From Metopolophium dirhodum (lineage: Eukaryota; Arthropoda; Insecta; Hemiptera; Aphididae): a stretch of DNA of 64,000 bases. Shown one piece after another: positions 36,345 to 49,996 of this stretch; position 1 is the first letter of the stretch; each line of letters opens with the position of its first letter. Made by a program: the position numbers and the translations under genes. The notes beneath the pieces are model-generated. The model saw only the letters and a list, made by a program, of their open reading frames with translations. It had not been told where the DNA came from and did no database searches. The stretch spans positions 31,224,447 through 31,288,446 of the forward strand of contig NC_083564.1 in the NCBI RefSeq assembly GCF_019925205.1, in the 5' to 3' direction.

Positions 36345-36500
36345 TTGAAAAAGAAGATTTACACTTACTATAGTAAGTTTTAGCTTTTTGACCCAACAAA
36401 TAACATTTTATTGACATTTATAAATAAAATTGAAAATTGAAAATGTCCGTTAACAGCTCAAAACGAGTATTTAGAAAATTTTATCGCTCCGCTCAGAAAC
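36345..36500 (+). repeat. Short R1 fragment (mirror of 4140-4290)
   Basis: CTTTTTGACCCAACAAATAA, AATGTCCGTTAACAGCTC and TTTTATCGCTCCGCTCAGAA match R1. It lies upstream of the secreted-protein gene promoter. Confidence 0.65.
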
Positions 36501-37469
36501 TAAAAAATTAAGATTATCAAGTACTCATTGGTCGAAAACATTAATAGTTATATATAATACAGTTGAATACATTGATATACAAATGGAAATGACAATGACA
36601 GGTTTGTTTATACATATATTTTTTTAACTGAGTTTTTTTTATACTTACTTAGATTATTTTAATTTTTAAGCGTAAATGCAACTTTTGAACTTTCCAAAAA
36701 TTCTGTTAAATTTCCCGAAACCTTCAGTTTTTTTGGAAATGTTTTATTTTAATATTCATAAATTTTCCGGCATTTTGATCCTTACTAATTATTACTAGGT
36801 ATTATAATTACGGTTATAAATAAATATTTATATCAAATACGAATAGATAAGAAATTTAATGATATAAATAATGTTCTTGATATTTGAATCACCGAAAATA
36901 ATTTACCCAGATCACTCATAATTTATTTAAAAATCGACAAATCTAAATTATTAGATATTATATATTTGAGGTCAAATGTTAGGAATATTTAAATATCTCA
37001 CTTTTTATTTTGTCGTGTATACTATAATATAGAATAAAATGTTGCATACAAAAATTGTAGTACAAAATATCAACAAGGCATTATTTTATCATGTAAAATT
37101 GACCGTTCAGCTGTATACGAATTTGTGATTCGTATTCGTATGATTCTCAATAATTATTATAAACACGTAATTTTGGTGTTTAAAAATTCGTAAACCACGG
37201 TGGAACTACCGGACAATAACGATATAATACATTATGAGTATTGTTCGCTAGTCAACATGGTAGTTTTTAATTTTAGTATTATTATATATTTGAATAATTC
37301 AATATTTTAAATTGAAAAGAATATTTTGGGCACAAAACGTATATAATAAATATATATACCTACAAAGTGTACCAGAAATACCAGAACAAAAAATTGATAC
37401 TATAGTTTAAAAATTATATTGATGATAAATTGATAATATAAGAAATATGTTCCATAACCACAAATTAGC

Positions 37470-38685
37470 AAGGCTGGGCATTAACGAGTTAAAAAGTTAA
37501 AGTTAACTTAAAAAGTTAATTTTATTTTAACTTTTAAACTTAACTAGTTACTTTTAGCTTTTCATTAACTTAACTGTTAACTTACTAAATTTTTTTCTTA
37601 ATTAACGTGAAATTAACGAGTTAATTTTTCATTTTAAGAAGTAAGTTAAGTTAATTTATTTTGTTTTTAATTTTGTAATATTTCACTATTTCAGTCTATT
37701 TCGTTTTCATATCAAATAATATGTATCGTAAATTGTTTAATTTTAAACATTTATATCATTCGAATCTAACTAATATGGAAATACTATATGAAGTATTAAC
37801 ACTATATCCTATAATTTAGTTTTGGGTTGGAAAAAAATTAAATACGCTAGCGTTGTATAAACAAGTTAACTTTTTTTTAACTTAATAAAAAGTTAACAAA
37901 AAATGTGTATTAACTTACAGTTGCTTTTTCAAAAGAACCGTGAAAACAAAAAAAAAAATTATGGAAAAACTGGAATTTTCACGCAAAATCTGTTTTAAAA
38001 AAAATCGATTTGGTTTTTGGGGTAACTCTAAAACAAATAAACGTATATACCTACATGAAATTTTCACTGGTTGTTTGTATTTGCATTTTCTATACACGAT
38101 AAAATTTTCAAAATAATTTGATTTGTTCTGAACTGTTTAGGAATATTTTCTGTTTCCAATTTTATAAGTCTTTTTTTCTATGAATGTCAATAAAACTTGA
38201 TTTATTGGGTAAAATAGCTTGACAATTTAATACAAGGCTCCTACTATATTGTTACAATGATATTTGAAAAATATTAAAAATCCTTAGTCACAGTTTTTAT
38301 TTGTAAGCATTTAAAGTTCAAATTTTTCAAAAGCTAATTTAACTCTAGGTTAACTTAGTTAAGTTAAAAGTAAATACACACTTTTTGTTAACTTTTTATT
38401 AAGTTAAAAAAAAGTTAACTTGTTTATACAACGCTAGCGTATTTAATTTTTTTCCAACCCAAAACTAAATTATAGGATATAGTGTTAATACTTCATATAG
38501 TATTTCCATATAAGTTAGATTCGAATGATATACATTTTTAAAATTAAACAATTTACGATACATATTTTTTGACATGAAAACGGAATAGACTGAAATAGTG
38601 AAATATTATATAATTAAAAACAAAATAAATTAACTTAACTTACTTCTTAAAATGAAAAATTAACTCGTTAATTTCACGTTAGTTG
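37470..38685. mobile_element. Long-TIR element with R1 core (mirror copy)
   Basis: Mirror of 1964-3180. The preserved end, CAAGGCTGGGCATTAACG, is at about 37470. The R1 core is at about 37918-38335. Confidence 0.65.
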
Positions 38686-38990
38686 AAATGTGAATTTACT
38701 TTTTATAAAATGTAAAGGTAAGATGATTATCTAGGCAATGACATGCGCGTTTTATTAAATTTTAATTTTAAAACGAATTATTAGTATTTTAAAATTGTAA
38801 ATTATTTGTACATCTTAAAATACTCATAACTCGCTTTAAAATAATTATATTATAATAAAAAAGCGTATGTCATTTCCTAGATAATCATCTCATCTTTAGA
38901 TTTTATAAGATGTAAATTCTCACTAATTTTTAAACTACGGATTACGGAGATAACAAATGCCGGTGTAACGCACTCTTATGAGTAATGAAA
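38686..38990. mobile_element. Truncated foldback MITE (mirror copy)
   Basis: Mirror of 1640-1963. The remaining outer end is AAATGCCGGTGTAACGCACT near 38954-38973. Confidence 0.6.
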
Positions 38991-39244
38991 AATGTTATTA
39001 AATATTATTATCTACATGAATGACGTATCATTATTGTGGAAAAACATGATTTATCACTAAGGTCTTATAATATCTATGCTTAGTAGTGGGTTTTTTTTGT
39101 GACTTATATATGATAAGTTAAATCTAAACAATCAATTATCAAAATACATAATATATTGGCATCAATCGGAAAATTTGTTTTGTATTAGCATTCTACTCAT
39201 TCATATATAAGCATATACAACTACAATTTTTTCTCGGAATTTTT

Positions 39245-40810
39245 ATATTTGGTTTTTGGTGTAACTCTAAAACAAATGACCGTAGGTACTTGAAATTTTG
39301 ACTGAATGTTTATACTAGCATTTTCTATACACCATAACATTTTCCAAATAGTTGACTCTTTATAAGCTGTTAACGGACATTGTCAGTTCTCAATTTTTTT
39401 AGTTATTTTTTCTATAAATATCAATAAAATTTTATTTGTTGGGTAGAAAAGCGTGAAAATTTTATGAAAGGCTCCGTATATATTGTTACAAAAGTAGTTA
39501 AAAAATATTAAAAAAATACATATATATAATTTTTTTTGTAAGCATTTAAAGTTCAAATTTTGACAAAATTTATCAAATTTAACATCAAATTATTATTTTG
39601 TAGTTAAAAATGTATAACATGTTATAGCTAAGGATTAACAATTTAAAACAAGGTTTTACGTAAATAGGTTATAAATAAATTACTTTATTCACAATAATAT
39701 CATCAAATATACTTGGTAATATCATAGGCTGACTGACCGTTTTCCCTCAGAATCGTTTTTCTTATACAATGATATTATATCATTGAATTCAAATTTAACA
39801 CCATCCATTACAGTGACCCAATTGTAACCTACTGTACAGCAGAGCGGCATCCACTTAACCACCTTTTAGATTCTGAGCGAAGCGATGAATGTATTGATTT
39901 TACAATGATGTGTGTTTTTTTTTTTTATTATTATTTTTGTGACTGTCACACCTTTTAGGACAGTAAAAGTGCATGGATTTTCTTCAACAGTAACTTTTCA
40001 GATAGGAAAGTAAATCTAGTTGGTACTTTGGGGGGGGGGGGTCAAAAGTAAAAAATTTCACAGTAGTTTTCAAAAGCGACGTGAAAAACAAAAGAAAAAT
40101 TAAGGAAAAACTGGAATTTTTACGCAAAATCTATTTTCGAAAAAATCGATTTTGGTTTTTGGTGTAACTCTAAAACAAATGACCGTAGGGACATGACATT
40201 TTGACTGAATGTTTATATTAGCATTTTCTATACACTATTAAATTTTGAAAATATTTTGACTCTTTTTGAGCTGTTTACGGACATTGTCAGTTTTCAATTA
40301 TTTTAGTTTTTTTTTTTTATAAATATCAATAAAATTTTATTTGTTGGGTAAAAAAGCGTGAATATTTAATATAAGGCTCCTGATATATCGTTCTAATAGC
40401 AGTTAAAAAATATTAAAATACATAGGCACGATTTTTTTTTTATAAGCATTTAAAGTTCAAATTTTGACAACATTTATCAAATTTATAATTTATTAATTAT
40501 TTTGTAGTTAAAAATACATAAAATGTTTAACTTTTATGGCTTAGGATTGAAAATTTAAAACAAGGCTCCACGTAAATAGGTTATATATAAATTACTTTAT
40601 TCACAATAATATCATCAAATATACTTGGTAATATCATAGGCTGACTGACCGTTTTCGCTCAGAATCGTTTTTCTTATACAACGATATTATATCATTGAAT
40701 TCAAATTTAACACCATCCATTACAGTGATCCACTTGTAACCTACTGTATAGCAGAGCGACATCCACTTATCCGCCTTTTTTTTGTATGACCACAGATAAT
40801 GTAAATACAA
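39245..40810 (-). repeat. R1 tandem units (mirror copies) plus start of a third
   Basis: A truncated unit occupies 39245-39730. A full unit occupies 39730-40636. A third begins at 40637 (TAGGCTGACTGACCG) and runs into the gap. At least three tandem units are therefore present on this side. Confidence 0.8.
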
Positions 40811-41310
40811 NNNNNNNNNNNNNNNNNNNNNNNNNNNNNNNNNNNNNNNNNNNNNNNNNNNNNNNNNNNNNNNNNNNNNNNNNNNNNNNNNNNNNNNNNN
40901 NNNNNNNNNNNNNNNNNNNNNNNNNNNNNNNNNNNNNNNNNNNNNNNNNNNNNNNNNNNNNNNNNNNNNNNNNNNNNNNNNNNNNNNNNNNNNNNNNNNN
41001 NNNNNNNNNNNNNNNNNNNNNNNNNNNNNNNNNNNNNNNNNNNNNNNNNNNNNNNNNNNNNNNNNNNNNNNNNNNNNNNNNNNNNNNNNNNNNNNNNNNN
41101 NNNNNNNNNNNNNNNNNNNNNNNNNNNNNNNNNNNNNNNNNNNNNNNNNNNNNNNNNNNNNNNNNNNNNNNNNNNNNNNNNNNNNNNNNNNNNNNNNNNN
41201 NNNNNNNNNNNNNNNNNNNNNNNNNNNNNNNNNNNNNNNNNNNNNNNNNNNNNNNNNNNNNNNNNNNNNNNNNNNNNNNNNNNNNNNNNNNNNNNNNNNN
41301 NNNNNNNNNN
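40811..41310. other. Assembly gap (500 N)
   Basis: A second run of exactly 500 N. It lies 174 bases past the point where the right inverted-repeat arm leaves the part that can be compared with the left arm. Open frames crossing it are artefacts. Confidence 0.99.
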
Positions 41311-42895
41311 TAAACACTGTCACGCACTGGTTCGAGCCTTCGGGGTTCCTCCTGCAGGTATATATTATAAGATGTCATAATAATATGATAACATATAATA
41401 ATCAATATAATCTATCTAATTATATGACGTACTAATGAGATTAGAGCTGTGATAATATTATTTTCTGATGCAGTGGCATACGAAAAATAATCTCGAATCT
41501 AAATATTCGTGTTCGACAAGAGTGAGCAATCGCAGAAGGGTTATAATATAAGCGTACTCTCGAAACTCGGACATTACAGCTCTTTATGATCCCATTAGCG
41601 AGAATAAAATATTATTTTAAAGCCAGAAAAATAAAAATCCAAACAGAGAAATTAATGAACATTTTTTTTTTTTTTAAACAAATAACATGATATACTTTTT
41701 ATTTACACAAATTTTTAACGACGCCTGTGTCAACAATATTCTCTGCCGTGAAACATGGTTTGCTATCTGTTTCGAATTTAAATGTATAATTAATACATTA
41801 AGCATATATAGTATAATAGATTCGAGTTTTAAGAACAAGAGATAAACACGTAATATCAAATTAATAGACCGTTGCACTATTATTATAGGTATATCACCGC
41901 TATCGGATATAACGATAAATCCTTGAAATTAATTGTATTATATAGATGTTATTTATAATTTTGTTTGTATACTATTTTATCTCAATGTTAAGCGTATTGT
42001 TTGCCATAAAAAAAAATGAGTAATTACTCGGTAACCAAATATAAAATATTATAGATAAACATAATTTACAGTCGAACAAAAAGTATTTTGTTATAGGTAC
42101 ATGGTAACGAATTAATACAAATATACGCCGTTTTATTTTTTAGTTCACTTTGTTCTCTATTGCAACACAATATACCTACTAGGTCAATAAAGTACATAAA
42201 ACTCAACATTTGTCATTCAATAATAGCATGTTTACATTTTATTATGCTTAGCCTGGTCGCTATATTGTACAATATATAAACATTAGTTTTACGTTAATAA
42301 TTAGTAGTATTTTCTATTATTATTTACAACTTACAAGACATAAATTAATTGTAAAAAGTGTGTATGATAAAAAGTTTTGAAATAATGCAGTGGTTATTAC
42401 TGGTTACATAATATTATGACATAAGCAAATAACACATTTGTGTTAACCGATCAAATATTCAATAACTGCATGATACTGATTTACTGCTATAGATAAGTAC
42501 TCTCTCAACTTCTCGAGTACAAGTAAACAGAATGACACGAAATAGAAAAACCGATATTATAATTTACGATGGACTGAGTATTATACCAAAAGTAAACGTG
42601 AAAATAATGACGAACCCTAACGTGCAGATGGAAGTAACTTCGATTTTCATCGCATGCTCCGATGCTCCGAAGAAGTATTATTATAGATGTCAACAATTCG
42701 TATTCGGTCGAGACTCGTGACGGATAAACAATATAAATTAATACTTACCTTTTCATCCATACATTTGTTCCAGCGACACGATGACCTAAAATTAATTTGT
42801 TATTACTTATTAATATGGTTAGTAAACTGTAATACAGTGAAACATATAAAATGTATATTTGTCGTGCGTATTTATTTTCATAAATCTAAATAATA
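41311..42895. other. AT-rich stretch after the second gap
   Basis: No gene is supported. Overlapping frames at 42505-42720 on both strands have more protein-like composition than the flanks, but no domain or splice context was recognised. Confidence 0.4.
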
Positions 42896-42899
42896 TTTA

Positions 42900-43343
42900 A
42901 GAGGATGTCAGCGCACTAATTGTTTTTTATCTCTGGCCCACGCGCAACATAGACAAAACGCATTTACGCAGAATCATTTTTTCTATATTCTTAAGTAATC
43001 TTAGAGTAAAATTACCCATAACAAAAAAGATAGAAAATACTATTTTTGAGGGAGTGTCATATCGATTTGTCTAAATATTGTCTCAAAACAATTTAAACAT
43101 CATTTAAATGTACAGCATTTTTTTGTTTATTTTGAAAGTCAAATACAAAGTCAAATAACAATAAAAAAAAAATAAAATCAATATGTCATTCCCTCAAAAA
43201 TATTATTCTCTATCTTTTTTGTAATGGGTGATATTACCCTAAGATTACTTAAAGACATAGATAAAAAAATTCTGCGTTAATGCGTTTTGTCTATGCTGCA
43301 CGTGAGCCAGAGAGAGAACATAAATAGTGCGCTGACATCCTCT
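42900..43343. mobile_element. MITE family M1, full-length copy with TTA target duplication
   Basis: The ends are AGAGGATGTCAGCGCACTA and its inverse TAGTGCGCTGACATCCTCT, extending into inverted arms of about 165 bp (ATCTTAGAGTAAAATTACCC pairs with TACCCTAAGATTACTT). TTA is duplicated at 42897-42899 and 43344-43346. A 3-bp TTA duplication suggests the PIF/Harbinger group. The copy is 444 bp and non-coding. Confidence 0.8.
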
Positions 43344-46300
43344 TTATAATATTCTTATGTCTTTTAGCAATTTCGAGGTAGGTGCCTACCATTAAATCAT
43401 TATTTATTATTAGTATTATATAATGTATTATACTTTGAAGAAAATGTAGCACAAATTGTTCATTGTATTTTTATTTGGACACCACGTGTATTATTATACA
43501 GTACACGTGCTACGTGCGTATTTAAATTATGCAATGAAACCAATTTGTGAGAGAATAAATGAAAAAAAAACAATTTTCGAGGGGAATTGATTCTGGGAAC
43601 GACAAATAAAAAATATACCTTTTTTCCGGTTTTACCATGCTGGCCTTTTAATGAATACGTACAAACAATTACACAGAGCTGGCCACAGGTTTTATATAAC
43701 TGAATACAAAAGGCGATCAATTATAAGGCTGCTTTATATAGCTTTCTAACGTTCAATCGGCGAACAGTACTTAGAAGTCTATTACTGTATAAACCATCAA
43801 ATTCTATTAGTATATTATATAGGTAAGTTATTATTATTATTATTGTTGTTGTTGTTCCGGTACAGTACGCTCATAAAATCGAACCGGTCTCGAACCGAAA
43901 GTTGTCGTCTTGAGTATTTTAGTGCGTTTTTACAAAAATCGTGCAACTCCAAACATCATATAGACTATTATACTAGGTATACGATTATAGGTTGGGCTAA
44001 TTGCCTAACTGTAATATCACTACCGAGTGTCTGCAGAGTGATTATGTGGCTGTATTCGTGACATTTTGTTTTTTTTTTAATAATACTAAGTTATTTTAAT
44101 TACTTACTCATTTCCCATTTCAAACGCACTACGGAGAATATTATTCTTACAGCAGTATAATACGTCATGATTACTGCATACATATTATGCATAAAATATT
44201 GAAATATATAATTCCTAACTGCCATGTCACATATTATTTGGATATTATCCAAACAGTAGTACCTATAACAATATAATATAGTATATGGGATATGGATCGA
44301 CTTGATTACTCAATAATTACATAATATCATATTCAGTGATATTTAACTGAAGTAAGTTTATTTTTATTTTACTACCTAGGTTAATCGTTGTTATAGTCAA
44401 TATTTTTAATTATAATGTTTGTATAAAGTTATTAAAATAAAGTAGGTAAATCAATCTTCAATGTTTTAATACCAGAGTGAACAGAAAGTAATTATTTATT
44501 TTCTATACTTATTATTATTATACTTATCAGTTATCAGTCACAAGTTCAAAAGATTAGTTTGTACTTTATTACAAGCTGTGTTACATTTTTATATTATTAG
44601 AGGTGTGTTGTTAGTAAATTGTAATGTTGGCTGTGGTTTTGTTTTTTTTAATAACATGATAATACTCCGAGAGTACAAAGAGAATTGAACCAAAGATGTA
44701 AATTATAAATGTTTAGAAACATAATACCAAATATTGGCGTTTTAAAGAAATGCGTATAATTAAAGAAGAGCAACAAAAGGAAACAATAGTATAGAACAAT
44801 GTTTATGGATTTAATTGTGTAAAAGTCGATTAAGGTGTATTCAGCTGTTTATTCTCTTTTGTTTTTATACAAACAATAATCAAAAGGGTGAACGCCACGA
44901 GAGGGTGTATAAATATATAGCACCCTTAAGATAAATTTTCTGACGATAACAGAGAGTGAGTAAACCAATAACCAATGACCGGTTAAGTCGTAAAAAATAG
45001 AATTGGTATTATTAAATCAACCGATATTATACAACTATTGGCTATTATATTATAATATAAAATTAGTTACGTTTTCTATAATTCTCATGAAATATTATTC
45101 TATAGTACAATATTCATAAAAAGATTTTTATGAACTGTAAATTGTTCATACACCATAAAATAGAACAAAAAATAACTCTTCAAAATCTTTAAATAAATTA
45201 TAGTTCTGTACGACTGTACATTTATTTATATAGGTATTAATTTTCAGACCTATAAATGTTATGATTTATATTAATTCATGTAGATGCATATTAAAGTTAA
45301 TATACTTTTTCTAAATAAGAGTTTATAAGGCTATTTATTTTAACTTTAAATGTTTTTTTTAACAATAGGTACCTTCTCACAATATTTATTGAAAGTTGAA
45401 ATTATATAATAATTAATAATATAATAGGAATACCTCGAAATAAACGATCTCTAATATTCTCTTTCCTGATAAAAAATAAAAAAATAAAATATTTTTCTCA
45501 ACTTTTAAATCACGGTGTATTTTTTTGTTATTCGTTATTGTTAATATTTTTTATTGCTTGGAAAAAGGTCCAAAACTAAATTGTTTGAAACCATATTTTT
45601 AAAAATATTGATTTCTCTTGGAAATCGTGTAATTCGTGACGGATTCAGTTGGTAATAATAATATACAAATCAGCCTAGTTCCGAATATATGCATATTTTG
45701 ATTGTGAGTTGTGGTGCAATAGATCTGTTGCATAAATTAAATTGATGATTTTTAAAATACTGATAGCATTGTATTTTTTTAACTTTTAATTAAAAAGTAT
45801 TTAAATACCAATTTATTATATATCAGCTGAACTAAACGTATTATTTTTTTTTTAATCGTAAACATTTAATATAGTAAACTCATTCTGTAAAAATAAATTG
45901 GAAATAACTCCATAGCCGTTTAACAAAAGCACCCATTCGTTATAATAAAAAATAATAGGAATAATCATTAGAACGTTTTAGTAAACTTCTTAAATTCTTA
46001 TTCCGTGAAACGACAATCGGACAATCATAGTTGTCGATACATCTATTATAATAATATGTATCCATAACAATTTGTAGTCAGGATATTGTTATATAATATA
46101 TTTATGTATAGTTTCTATACATCCATCTATTGAATTGTCAATCGGTTTTAGTCAGTGAGTTTTAAAATGGCTATTATAACTTTTAAGACAAAATAAATAC
46201 GTAAAACGCTGACAACAGTTTAGGGAAAACCAAGTGACATTTTTAATAAATCATTTAAAATTCGTGCCATTTTCATTCTGACTTTATTGATGGAGAAAAG

Positions 46301-49300
46301 AATATTTTATAATACGGCGCGTCATGCGTCACGTTCAAAATTGTTTATATTTATTAAATATTTATTACATTTATAATTACCATTATGACAACGTACAATG
46401 GCTTTATGCAAGTATTGAAATATATTCGTACCTATTTTGTGATAAAAAAAAAATCAGTTGAAAAATGTATACCTACTGCAATATTATAACATAAATTAGC
46501 CTACAAATATATAATTAACAAGTTCACGGCAAAATAAAAAAAAATCAAGTTGAAACTCCTTCACGTTTGTATCATCATATTATTAATTCATAAACTCACT
46601 GTACATAGTACATTTCATTGTATAATAGATTGTTTATTTCAAATAATGATAATGTTAATATCTAATTAGGTAATTGGTACCTATACTCTATAGACTATAG
46701 TGGCTACTACCTATTCGGCACAGATATCAGGTAGTATTTTTATTGTTAGTTTTTATTAAATATGTATTTCCGTGTTCTTTTTTATAAATAATGTAAATAT
46801 TGTATTAAACTTCAGGCATTAAAAGTAGTAAGTTATAACTTATAACTTTATGATTGCTATAACCAATAATGTACCTACCTAGAAATTTCCAAATGGAGGG
46901 GGAGGGTTATAAGACAATAACATATAAATGTGTACAATACTGTATATTATGCATACATATGTATATATTATTATGATTTATATAAAAACATTTTCATGTT
47001 TTTACATTATAATGGAAAAACGCCACGGTGGAGGGGTTAATCCCCCCTCATCATCATTCCAGTGTGTACACCACTGGATATGACGTATATGCGTGATTTA
47101 ATTATTAATTGATTTTCCATTGTCAATATTACTTACCTAATTGTATTATATAATTATACCCATTTAGCCGGCGATCACAAATATTGGTTTTTTAACTATA
47201 TAATTTTATACATTATATGAAATTTTATTACAATATATTTGGGTATGAGCAAAGGAAAATAATTTCTTACTCTAAAGAAATAAGTGTTATCGTCAAAATC
47301 CCACCTATATGGCTATATATGTATTATAGATATTTACAAGGTAAAATTCTAATTGTACATGAAATACACGCGTGTCATAAATCATAATAATATTACTATA
47401 CTAGAAAGTTCAATTGAAGATTTTATAGTAGTGCCATTTAGCTATTTGTACATTTCATAATGTGCCGAATGTTAAAAACATGTCTCACCACTCGCTATAG
47501 CGATTAAATCATAATATAATTTTATTAGCTTAAATTTCTGGTTCTATACTTTTATCTAATAAAACCAGAAAATAAGATATCAAAATATTGTGCAAATGGG
47601 ATTTAATGCCTTACCTTGTATATCAGTTGAATCTGTGCGTTAAACATTCGTTGATAACATCTTATATTTTGAATATAACAATAATGCTTGGGAAATAATA
47701 CTATTAAAACTCTAAAGTTTTAAGATTTAAAAAATGAAACAAAATTTCTCGACTTCTACCAAAGGACAAACTACCCGGTTTCTTTATAATTATTTTGGTT
47801 TTCTTATTTTTTTCCATAAAAATTATATTATATAATTTGTGTGAAGTGCAAAAGAACTTTATTCCAAAAAGTATTATATTTCTGCGCGCGGTGAGGCTTT
47901 TGAATTAAAACAATTAATAATTCTTGAATCACGCTGTGTCTGTTTGCTTCATTCGCGCGTGGGCGATGAAGAATAATACGATTTTTCTTTTACGACATTT
48001 TTATAGTACCTATATTTGATATAAATATATAATGGTACCTACCTATATTATATTATGTAATTTACAAGGTTATTCGACAAGTATGCTTACTCTCATTTTT
48101 TCCTTTAATAATTAATTTATTCAAATTCCCATGTTTGGAATTGTTAAATAAAAATACCATATTTTAAGCTTCTTGTTTGTTTTTTTTTTTACTAATTAGG
48201 GAGTTTCCTGCGTGGTGATAAAAACTTCTGTTTTTCAAATCCTATTTTACTCGAAATTTGAACAAGTAGATTCTCAGTTTTTAAAATGTTTATTTTAAGA
48301 ATAATAGTCCTTAAAAATGGTTTTACCAAATTATAAAATGTATGTTATATTAGATCTAATATTTCTTATACTTGGACCATTTTTACAAATTATTTATGTT
48401 TATAGATTAATCACTAAGATTTTCAAATCTCATACCTTCTATATATTTATTCCAAATTCAATACCCATTATCATTAACCTGTTAACCTTTTACACAAATT
48501 TAAATAACTCAAAAAATTATTGTTTGAATTTTGGTTTTGAAACGTTAAAATTACTAGAAAAACTTTCGAGTTTATTAATAGAAAAGGAGAGTTTTGATTT
48601 GAAAAACAGAATTTCGAATCTCCACAGGACCCTCTTTAAGTAGCTTTAAAATATGGTCAATTTTAGAATAACTGTTCAACTTTCTTAAAAACGACACTAA
48701 GGAAATCAAAAAATTTAAAAACTTATAATATATATTTAAAGATTTAAGAACAATTTTTAAAGAAATATCAAAAATCGATTTCCACAATAACCTAGAAAAA
48801 AGGTCGATCAACTCAAATTTTTTTTACAGAATTGAAATTTGATTATTTTAAGTATGCGTAATTTTTTCAGGCTTTTAGGTCTAAAACGGGAAATAAATAC
48901 GCTGCTTCCAATCCCCTTAATTATATATATTTAAAGATTTCCAAAAACAGATTTTAAATTAATTTTGAAAATAGTATATAATACAGAAACGGTTTCGTTC
49001 GAATTTTTAAGAATTATATGTAACCATTCAGTGTAAGTAATAAGCGGGTGTGACACGTGCACGCGATTATGATGGCCGGTGTAATTGTTTTATATACCAA
49101 AGGAAACAATCCAAAAAGTCAGCAACCAAAAAAAGTTTCTATTTCATCGTGTTATTCGTCGCATTATCCTATCAATCTGTAATGAAAATAATAGTTTACA
49201 TTATTTTATACATTACTACATTGTAATGCATGTAAATAGGTGTGCAATTTATGTTTATATATATAGCTATTGGCCAGACGAAAGCCTGCCTATAGCACAT

Positions 49301-49700
49301 CAACCATACTATTATAAGTATATTGTATAGGTCACGCAATGAATAGAGTAATATTATATCATGTTTATTATGTTATTTATGTGTACACAATATACATATA
49401 ACAGGTGGATACGTAGTACAATAATATGTTTGTATGGAAAACGGTCAAGTCTACGTATAGGTAATAATAATAATACATATAGATACCTGCCGTCATCCTA
49501 TACGGTCATTCGAGCCGAAAATTCCATATAGTTTATACAGTATACACGCATCCTGTTTTCACCTATGTAATGCAATATATAGGTATTATTATAATTATTA
49601 TTTTATATACTTAAATATAATCCATATACATACTCTAAAGTCATAATTAGAGAGCGAATTTCAATGCATTCAATTTTTTTTGTATTTTTGTTATTTTTTT
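43344..49700. other. Long AT-rich intergenic stretch
   Basis: No supported gene except the doubtful frame at 48317. It holds a (TTA)n(TTG)n simple repeat at 43828-43857. CpG-richer patches lie at 43860-44050 and 47880-47970. An 86-codon minus frame at 43460-43720 was not recognised. Confidence 0.4.
48317..48643 (+). CDS. Unidentified open frame, 108 aa, membrane-like
   Basis: It has two hydrophobic segments at about residues 9-30 (VILDLIFLILGPFLQIIYVY) and 40-58, then a Leu/Lys/Glu-rich helical tail. Base composition is as AT-rich as the flanks, which by itself yields Ile/Leu/Lys/Asn-rich frames. The tail overlaps a minus-strand frame of similar length. No family was recognised. It could be a receptor exon relic or chance. 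Confidence 0.15.
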   Translation: MVLPNYKMYVILDLIFLILGPFLQIIYVYRLITKIFKSHTFYIFIPNSIPIIINLLTFYTNLNNSKNYCLNFGFETLKLLEKLSSLLIEKESFDLKNRISNLHRTLFK

Positions 49701-49717
49701 TAAAAAAATTATTTAAG

Positions 49718-49860
49718 GCTTCGACAACTGAGGTCATTAGCCTGTTACTGTGGGTACAGTTGGTATTGAACCCGTTTATGTATGCGTATGGCAAGGATTT
49801 ATCACTAAGAATCTGGGAGATCACTTATTCGGGAACTAGTGGCACCAGCCGGTTGTTACC
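49718..49860 (+). CDS. GPCR seventh-helix-like exon (class A, NPxxY)
   Basis: After a T-rich tract and an acceptor (atttaag) the frame reads ASTTEV, then ISLLLWVQLVLNPFMYAYGK and DLSLRIWE. This fits extracellular loop 3, helix 7 with the NPxxY motif (NPFMY), and the start of helix 8. The frame stays open to 49995, but the later part is low-complexity poly-T. The DRY and helix-6 motifs of an upstream receptor body were not found in the preceding kilobases. It could be a pseudogene fragment, a distant terminal exon, or chance. The receptor subtype cannot be named. Confidence 0.4.
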
Positions 49861-49996
49861 CTCAGATCACGTTTCTTTACTAATTGCAACCACCACGCTA
49901 AGCCAAGCCACTATTTTTGTTATTGTTAGAGCATTTTTTACATTTTTAATGCATTTTTTCTTTTTTTTTTACATACATTCTAATCAGAAAATTTGA

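Larger units (their letters stand above)
34880..40636 (-). repeat. Right arm of 5.8-kb near-identical inverted repeat
   Basis: This is the reverse complement of 1-5769. From 40637 to 40810 the sequence continues in the same R1 repeat unit up to the second gap. That part would align to sequence upstream of this window, so the far end of the match cannot be seen. Unlike the left arm, this copy runs on at its inner end (below 34880) into unique sequence holding the remaining exons of the secreted-protein gene. Confidence 0.95.

Noticed and set aside
41310..41360. GGTTCGAGCC resembling a tRNA T-loop
   Set aside because: No acceptor stem, anticodon arm or D-arm could be fitted around it.
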